Made by a program: the position numbers and the translations under genes. From Prevotella sp. UBA7782 (GTDB lineage: Bacteria > Bacteroidota > Bacteroidia > Bacteroidales > Bacteroidaceae), in assembly GCA_002480935.1 (NCBI GenBank), contig DLDC01000221.1, forward strand, positions 2,043-10,400: a stretch of DNA of 8,358 bases, read 5' to 3'. How positions within the stretch are numbered: position 1 is the stretch's first letter; the number at the start of each line of letters is the position of its first letter. The notes beneath the pieces were generated by a model. That model searched no databases, was not told where the DNA came from, and saw only the letters and a program-made list of their open reading frames with translations. Shown piece by piece: positions 6,538 to 8,358 of this stretch.

Positions 6538-6545
6538 TAACTTTG
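6538..6545 (+). promoter_or_regulatory. Bacteroidetes -7 box for holB
   Basis: TAACTTTG is an exact TAnnTTTG match 23 bases upstream of the holB ATG. A T-rich stretch lies upstream (6519-6536), but a TTTG at canonical -33 distance is not clear. It would drive holB and probably the downstream ricT-family gene. Confidence 0.65.
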
Positions 6546-6568
6546 CCCGGAATAAGAACAGCACATCA

Positions 6569-7702
6569 ATGAAATGGGATGAGGTGATAGCGCAACAGGA
6601 AGCCAAGAACAGGCTCAAGCAGTTGGCCGATGAGGGTCGCGTGCCGCAGGCTCTGCTCTTTACGGGAGCCGCGGGCGTGGGCAAGATGGCCCTTGCCCTG
6701 GCCTTTGCCTCCTATCTACTGGGCGAGGACAACGCCTCGTTTACGGGCAATCGTGTGAATGCTGCCGCCATGTTGCGCAACCTGGAGCACCCCGACCTGC
6801 ACTTCTCTTTTCCCACCATCAAGACACCCGGCATGGGTTCTGACCATGTTCCGGAGAGCGATGACTTTGCCAAGCAATGGCATGAGCTGCTCCGCACAGG
6901 GCCATACTTCACTCTTGAGCAATGGATGAGCATGATGGGCGCTGCCAATCAGCAGGCCATCATCACCGTGCGTGAGAGCGATGCCCTGCTGCACAAGCTG
7001 TCTCTGAAGTCGAGTCAGGGCGGATATAAGGTGAGCATCATCTGGTTGCCCGAGCGTATGAACATAGCTTGCGCCAACAAAATGCTCAAGCTGTTGGAGG
7101 AACCGCCCAGTCAGACCGTCTTCTTGCTGGTGAGCGAGCAGCCGGAGCTGTTGCTTGAGACCATCAGAAGCAGGACGCAGCGGTTTGAAGTGAAGCGCAT
7201 ACCCGAGCAAGACATCTGTCGCGAGCTGGTGAGCCGGCGCGCCATAGACGAGCAGGCAGCCACCCGCGTGGCACACATAGCCCGTGGCTCGTGGACGGCA
7301 GCCCTGGACACGCTGGCAGCCGGCAATGAGAACAGAACCTTTCTTGACCTCTTCAAGGAGCTGATGAGGCTGTGCTATAAGCGCGACGTGTTGCAGCTGA
7401 AGCGGTGGAGTGATGCCGTGTCAGAGTTCGGACGTGAGAAGCAACGCCGCATGCTGGCCTACTTCTTGCAGATGATTCGTGAGAGCTTTGTCTACAACTT
7501 CCATAAAAGGGAGCTCGTGTACATGACAATAGAGGAGGAAGGCTTTGCACGCAACTTCGCTCCTTTCATCAACGAGCGCAACATCATAGGCATCAACCAC
7601 TTGCTGGAGCGTGCCTATCGTGACATCGGACAAAACGCCAACGCCCCCATGGTGTTCTTCGACGTGGCGCTGAAGCTCATTGTGCTGTTGCTGAGCAAGT
7701 GA
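6569..7702 (+). CDS. holB: DNA polymerase III clamp-loader subunit delta prime
   Basis: HolB is the delta prime subunit of the clamp loader, which opens the sliding clamp and places it on primed DNA. The 377-residue product starts MKWDEVIAQQEAKNRL, the expected opening of the family. It has a P-loop GAAGVGK at 33-39, then HPDLHF, a long insert typical of Bacteroidetes, KVSIIWLPERMN followed by ANKMLKLLEEPP (the AAA+ core), and the sensor region TIRSRTQRFE. The C-terminal collar domain follows. The residue after the P-loop Lys is Met rather than Ser/Thr, consistent with a subunit that need not hydrolyse ATP. The zinc-module cysteines normally found between the P-loop and HPDLHF are absent; only three cysteines exist in the protein and all lie elsewhere. 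The start ATG at 6569 agrees with family alignment and with the -7 box at 6538. It is followed 69 bases later by a ricT-like gene. Confidence 0.95.
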   Translation: MKWDEVIAQQEAKNRLKQLADEGRVPQALLFTGAAGVGKMALALAFASYLLGEDNASFTGNRVNAAAMLRNLEHPDLHFSFPTIKTPGMGSDHVPESDDFAKQWHELLRTGPYFTLEQWMSMMGAANQQAIITVRESDALLHKLSLKSSQGGYKVSIIWLPERMNIACANKMLKLLEEPPSQTVFLLVSEQPELLLETIRSRTQRFEVKRIPEQDICRELVSRRAIDEQAATRVAHIARGSWTAALDTLAAGNENRTFLDLFKELMRLCYKRDVLQLKRWSDAVSEFGREKQRRMLAYFLQMIRESFVYNFHKRELVYMTIEEEGFARNFAPFINERNIIGINHLLERAYRDIGQNANAPMVFFDVALKLIVLLLSK

Positions 7703-7727
7703 GTTTTTTAAGACATATATATTATCC

Positions 7728-7752
7728 GGCCACTCTCCTGGCGACTGTGGCC
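7728..7752. repeat. 6-bp inverted repeat between holB and ricT
   Basis: GGCCAC at 7728-7733 and GTGGCC at 7747-7752 are perfect reverse complements with a 13-base loop. No T-run follows, so it is not a standard terminator; it could be a weak attenuating or processing hairpin within a holB-ricT transcript. Confidence 0.3.
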
Positions 7753-7771
7753 TAATGACTGACAATAAGAA

Positions 7772-8358
7772 ATGGATTTTAAAAATATGAAGTTCACCCT
7801 TTGGCAAGGCTGCTGTCGCGGTCTCTCGGCAAAGGGATGCGGCAGGCAGGACAGACAGCTCAACACATACGACTGGCTGGCCGACGTGCCGGGAAACAGC
7901 GAATCGACCGACTTGGTTGAGGTGCAATTCAAGAATACCCGCAAGGGCTACTATCATAACGTGAACCATCTGGACCTGCAAAAAGGCGACATCGTGGCCG
8001 TGGAGGCTAGTCCGGGGCACGACATCGGCGTGGTTACGCTGACGGGACAGCTGGTGAAGTTGCAGCTGAAAAAGGCTAATCTGAAGAGTGCCGACGACAT
8101 TAAGCGCATCTACCGCAAGGCCAAGGATGTGGACATGGCCAAATATAAGGAGGCTAAGGCCCGTGAGCACGACACCATGATACGCTCGCGGCAGATAGCC
8201 AAGGGCCTGGGCTTACAGATGAAGATAGGCGACGTGGAGTATCAAGGCGACGGCAACAAGGCCATCTTCTATTATATAGCCGACGAAAGGGTAGACTTCA
8301 GACAGCTCATCAAAGACCTTGCGGCCGCTTTCCATGTGCGCATAGAGATGAAGCAGAT
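7772..8358 (+). CDS. ricT: RicT/PSP1-family protein, 3'-truncated by window edge
   Basis: The first 195 residues are present. The N-terminus contains CC at 14-15 and C23, then GRQDRQLNTYDWLADVPG, a stretch characteristic of the Bacteroidetes PSP1 proteins. The PSP1 core follows: VEVQFKNTRKGYY at 49-61, KGDIVAVEASPGHDIGVVTL at 71-90, and ADERVDFRQLIKDLAAAFHV at 170-189, leading into RIEMKQ at the edge. In Bacillus subtilis, RicT belongs to an Fe-S complex with RicA and RicF that affects RNase Y-dependent RNA maturation; whether the same role holds in Bacteroidetes is not established. The conserved cysteine-rich part expected after RIEMKQ lies beyond the window. The start could be ATG 7772 or the in-frame ATG at 7787; I chose 7772 as the longer form, with low discrimination. 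Gene order holB-ricT is common in Bacteroidetes, often followed by gldH. Confidence 0.9.
   Translation, partial: MDFKNMKFTLWQGCCRGLSAKGCGRQDRQLNTYDWLADVPGNSESTDLVEVQFKNTRKGYYHNVNHLDLQKGDIVAVEASPGHDIGVVTLTGQLVKLQLKKANLKSADDIKRIYRKAKDVDMAKYKEAKAREHDTMIRSRQIAKGLGLQMKIGDVEYQGDGNKAIFYYIADERVDFRQLIKDLAAAFHVRIEMKQ

Noticed and set aside
7421..8170. Minus-strand 249-codon open frame across holB and ricT
   Set aside because: Antisense to two well-recognised genes and spanning their junction; no motif of its own.
1..8358. CRISPR array, tRNA or rRNA genes
   Set aside because: No regularly spaced direct repeats of suitable length and no tRNA- or rRNA-like sequence were seen on either strand.

Overview
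The window looks like a chromosomal segment from a Bacteroidales bacterium, probably Prevotella or a close relative. The evidence is the TAnnTTTG-type -7 promoter boxes (three good matches), the absence of Shine-Dalgarno sequences, the membrane-anchored TPR/AraC regulator, a Prevotella-style C-terminal tail on a decayed surface protein, and the holB-ricT gene pair. The genus is an inference from pattern memory; no database search was run.

Layout. Positions 1-3280 (+) carry the end of the cell-elongation cluster: penicillin-binding protein 2 (mrdA, truncated at the left edge), overlapping rodA by 23 nt. The two products form the transpeptidase/glycosyltransferase pair of the elongasome. Positions 3281-3546 are non-coding and hold two stem-loops on the rodA side, plus a good intrinsic terminator and an inverted repeat that serve a minus-strand gene. 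Positions 3547-3909 (-) are the C-terminal remnant of a secreted or surface protein. In the same frame, just beyond a stop codon, lies a short stretch resembling the HPF motif of Fic proteins. Positions 4094-5613 (+) hold a promoter and a membrane-anchored TPR/AraC-type regulator whose true start is 4120. Positions 5614-6111 show no convincing gene. Positions 6112-6480 (+) hold a promoter, a 39-residue acidic small ORF and a GC-rich tract with several tandem hairpins. Positions 6538-8358 (+) hold a promoter, holB (DNA polymerase III delta prime) and the 5' part of a ricT/PSP1-family gene that runs off the right edge.

Functionally this is housekeeping at both ends (cell-wall elongation; replication clamp loading and an Fe-S regulatory protein), separated by an accessory stretch of about 3.3 kb with decayed genes, an orphan regulator and structured non-coding DNA. 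I found no convincing new multi-gene system. The points most worth following up are the small ORF with its multi-hairpin tract, the apparent loss of the zinc-binding cysteines in HolB, the nested stem-loop behind rodA and the minus-strand gene graveyard.
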